NCBI GenBank assembly: GCA_947453585.1
Contig: CANGHQ010000150.1
Location: 1-5,470 of the forward strand
Direction: 5' to 3'
Source: Burkholderiales bacterium
GTDB lineage: Bacteria > Pseudomonadota > Gammaproteobacteria > Burkholderiales > Burkholderiaceae_C
Length of the DNA stretch: 5,470 nt
Shown here: piece after piece, positions 3,883 to 5,470 of the stretch
Position numbering within the stretch: the first letter of the stretch is position 1
How the letters are laid out: the number at the start of each line of letters is the position of its first letter
Program-made: the position numbers and the translations under genes
Notes under the pieces: generated by a model
Seen by the model: only the letters and a program-made list of their open reading frames with translations
Told to the model about the DNA's origin: nothing
Database searches by the model: none

Positions 3883-5088
3883 ATGGAACACAGTGAAACA
3901 TTTGACGTGGTGGTGGTGGGTGGCGGCCCGGCGGGTGCTACTGCGGCGCATGAGCTGGCGCGCCAAGGCCACAGCGTGCTGCTGCTGGACCGGGCAGGGC
4001 GCATCAAGCCCTGCGGCGGCGCCATTCCGCCGCGCCTGATCAAGGACTTTGCCATCCCCGACCACCTGCTGGTGGCCCGCGCCCGCAGCGCGCGCATGGT
4101 GGCGCCCAGCCAGCACGCGGTGGACATTCCAATTGACAACGGCTTTGTCGGCATGGTGGACCGCGCCGACTTTGACGAGTGGCTGCGCGAACGCGCAGCG
4201 GCCAGCGGCGCGGTACGGCGCATCGGCACCTTTGAGCGCCTGGAGCGCGACGCCGACGGCGTGAGCGTGGTGCACTACACAGCACGCAACAAGCACCACC
4301 GGGACGAAGGCACGCCAGCCAGGGTGCGCGCGCGCAGCATCATCGGCGCCGACGGCGCCAAGTCGCAGGTGGCGCGCCAGGCCATTGCCGGGGCCAAAGA
4401 CACCGAGTACGTGTTCGCGTACCACGAGATCGTCAAGGCCCCCGCCATCAAGCCCGAGGGCTACGACGGCACGCGCTGCGATGTGTACTACCAAGGCAAG
4501 TTGTCGCCCGACTTTTACGGATGGGTGTTTCCGCACGGCGACACCTTGAGCATTGGCACCGGCAGCGCGGACAAGGGCTTCTCGCTGCGCGGCGCGGTGG
4601 GCCAGTTGCGCCAGATTGCCGGACTGGGCGAGGCCGAAGTGCTGCGCCGCGAAGGCGCGCCGCTGCCCATGAAGCCGCTCAAAAAATGGGACAACGACCG
4701 CGACGTGGTGCTTGCGGGCGACGCCGCTGGTGTGGTAGCCCCGGCCTCGGGCGAGGGCATTTACTACGGCATGGTGGGCGGCCAGCTGGCGGCACACGCG
4801 GTGCACGAGCTGCTGAAAACGGGTGATGCGCGCTGCCTGAAACGGGCGCGCAAGCAGTTCATGCAAAAGCACGGCACCGTGTTTGCGGTGCTGGGCATCA
4901 TGCAGTGGTTCTGGTACCGCAGCGAAAAACGGCGCGAACGCTTTGTGAAAATCTGCGAAGACCGCGACGTGCAGCAGCTCACTTTTGAGTCTTACATGAA
5001 CAAAGAGTTGGTGCGCAAAAAGCCCATGGCCCATGTGCGCATCTTTTTCAAGGACATGGCGCACCTGCTCGGTCTGGCCAAGGTGTGA
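3883..5088 (+). CDS. bchP: Geranylgeranyl reductase BchP
   Basis: This 401-residue flavoprotein is BchP, which reduces the geranylgeranyl tail of bacteriochlorophyll in three NADPH-dependent steps to phytyl. Known BchP proteins are about 390-400 residues, so it is full length. The N-terminal FAD dinucleotide fold is VVVVGGGPAGATAAHELARQG (9-29 region, GxGxxG at 13-18). It ends the second strand with Asp36 and continues to the family motif KPCGGAIPP (42-50). DRADFDEWLRE (93-103) and IIGADGAKSQVAR (153-165) follow. The second FAD motif is VVLAGDAAGVVAPASGEGI (275-293). No membrane segments or signal peptide are visible; the enzyme probably associates peripherally with the membrane. It follows bchG, its biochemical predecessor, with its own strong Shine-Dalgarno sequence. 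The next gene starts within its TGA. Archaeal-type lipid geranylgeranyl reductases share the fold, but the context and motifs favour BchP. Confidence 0.95.
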   Translation: MEHSETFDVVVVGGGPAGATAAHELARQGHSVLLLDRAGRIKPCGGAIPPRLIKDFAIPDHLLVARARSARMVAPSQHAVDIPIDNGFVGMVDRADFDEWLRERAAASGAVRRIGTFERLERDADGVSVVHYTARNKHHRDEGTPARVRARSIIGADGAKSQVARQAIAGAKDTEYVFAYHEIVKAPAIKPEGYDGTRCDVYYQGKLSPDFYGWVFPHGDTLSIGTGSADKGFSLRGAVGQLRQIAGLGEAEVLRREGAPLPMKPLKKWDNDRDVVLAGDAAGVVAPASGEGIYYGMVGGQLAAHAVHELLKTGDARCLKRARKQFMQKHGTVFAVLGIMQWFWYRSEKRRERFVKICEDRDVQQLTFESYMNKELVRKKPMAHVRIFFKDMAHLLGLAKV

Positions 5089-5375
5089 TGCTGGCGCAGT
5101 GGTACGCCTCGACCGCCCTGGTGGACGGCGTGATTGCGTTTACCGTGCTGGAGTTGTGGGCGTTGTGGCTGTTTCACCGGCGCACCGGGCGCGGCCTGGC
5201 GCCGGCCGACTACGCGCTCAACGGCCTGGCGGGCCTGTGTTTGATGGTGGCCTTGCGCGGGGCGCTGACGCCGCAGTGGGCTATGGTGGCGCTGGGCCTG
5301 GTGGCCGCCGGGCTGGCGCATTTTGGCGATTTGCTACTGCGCGCGCGCCGCAAGGCAGCGCTGGCGCTTCATTAG
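5088..5375 (+). CDS. Small membrane protein, function unknown
   Basis: I do not recognise a characterised family. The ATG at 5088 overlaps the bchP stop as TGATG, with AAGG at 5080-5083 just upstream, so translation is probably coupled to bchP. A GTG three bases earlier would add one residue. The 95-residue product has three likely transmembrane segments at about residues 8-29, 42-60 and 64-84. Charged loops (HRRTGRG, 30-36; LRARRK, 84-89) suggest a basic, cytoplasmic C-terminus by the positive-inside rule. There is no signal peptidase site and only one cysteine. Codon use matches bchP. Its place at the end of the bchG-bchP unit suggests a role in pigment synthesis or membrane assembly, by context only. 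In Rhodobacter this position is taken by idi, which this is not. Confidence 0.75.
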   Translation: MLAQWYASTALVDGVIAFTVLELWALWLFHRRTGRGLAPADYALNGLAGLCLMVALRGALTPQWAMVALGLVAAGLAHFGDLLLRARRKAALALH

Positions 5376-5470
5376 CGCGGATTTGCCGCGTCTTTGCCCT
5401 CGCCCGTCGGCGCAGTCAGGCGCACATGTCGGCCAAAGTGCTGCGCCAAATAGTCCTCGCCATGCTCCAG
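5372..5470 (-). CDS. C-terminal end of a convergent gene (partial, unknown)
   Basis: Reading leftwards from the window edge the frame is open for 32 codons and ends at TAA (5374-5372). The tail contains LEHGEDYLAQHFGRHV and then a polar, flexible end finishing DAANPR. Third positions are mostly G or C, as in the neighbouring genes. It meets the membrane-protein gene tail to tail with a 4-bp overlap at TTAG. No family is recognisable from this fragment. A short rightward frame beginning ATG at 5426 is also open to the edge, so the minus-strand reading is preferred but not certain. Confidence 0.5.
   Translation of the reverse strand: MEHGEDYLAQHFGRHVRLTAPTGEGKDAANPR

Noticed and set aside
3796..5064. 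422-codon open frame on the minus strand
   Set aside because: Antisense shadow of bchP; the product shows no recognisable motif and is rich in His, Ala and Val as expected from mirrored codons.
5426..5470. Rightward ORF start (ATG at 5426) running off the window
   Set aside because: Only 15 codons, with a weak upstream AGG and a rare ATA codon; the minus-strand frame through the same bases is longer and fits a convergent gene end better.
1..5470. CRISPR arrays, tRNA or rRNA genes, insertion sequences
   Set aside because: No regularly spaced repeats with unique spacers, cloverleaf or rRNA-like segments, or transposase frames are visible.

Overview
The window is a regulatory and late-biosynthetic segment of a bacteriochlorophyll photosynthesis gene cluster. 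Its complete genes all read rightwards: ppaA/aerR (cobalamin-binding antirepressor), ppsR/crtJ (PAS-domain redox repressor with a Fis-type HTH), bchG (bacteriochlorophyll a synthase), bchP (geranylgeranyl reductase) and a small integral membrane protein overlapping the bchP stop. The genes are GC-rich with strong G/C bias at third positions. Protein style and gene content suggest a purple phototrophic betaproteobacterium of the Burkholderiales (Rhodoferax, Limnohabitans or Rubrivivax type). That placement is an inference from memory of these families, not from a search.

Layout. Positions 1-35 probably hold the first codons of a leftward (divergent) gene. Positions 36-318 form an AT-rich control region with a leftward promoter, two PpsR-like boxes (66-83, 82-99), an FNR-like box on a rightward promoter (144-172) and two tandem hairpins just before the ppaA ribosome binding site. 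ppaA (319-1245) and ppsR (1281-2759) are 35 bp apart. The 112-bp ppsR-bchG gap carries the clearest regulatory DNA in the window: a TTGACA-N17-TAAAAC promoter covered by two PpsR boxes. bchG (2872-3759) is followed by a 123-bp gap with a 9-bp tandem repeat, then bchP (3883-5088) and the small membrane protein (5088-5375). A convergent gene on the minus strand probably enters from the right and ends at 5372, overlapping the last stop by 4 bp.

How the genes work together. BchG esterifies bacteriochlorophyllide a with geranylgeranyl diphosphate, and BchP reduces that tail to phytyl. PpsR would repress the bchG promoter, and probably the divergent promoter at the left edge, under oxidising conditions. 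PpaA/AerR would modulate PpsR in a cobalamin-dependent, possibly light-dependent way. The FNR-like box suggests that oxygen also controls the regulators themselves. The bchG promoter and the left-edge promoter share sequence words and the same unusual geometry, with the -10 element 7 bp from an ATG. This suggests leaderless, PpsR-controlled transcripts and is the most interesting signal here. The PucC-like gene (bch2/orf428) found between bchG and bchP in Rhodobacter is absent, as is idi after bchP.
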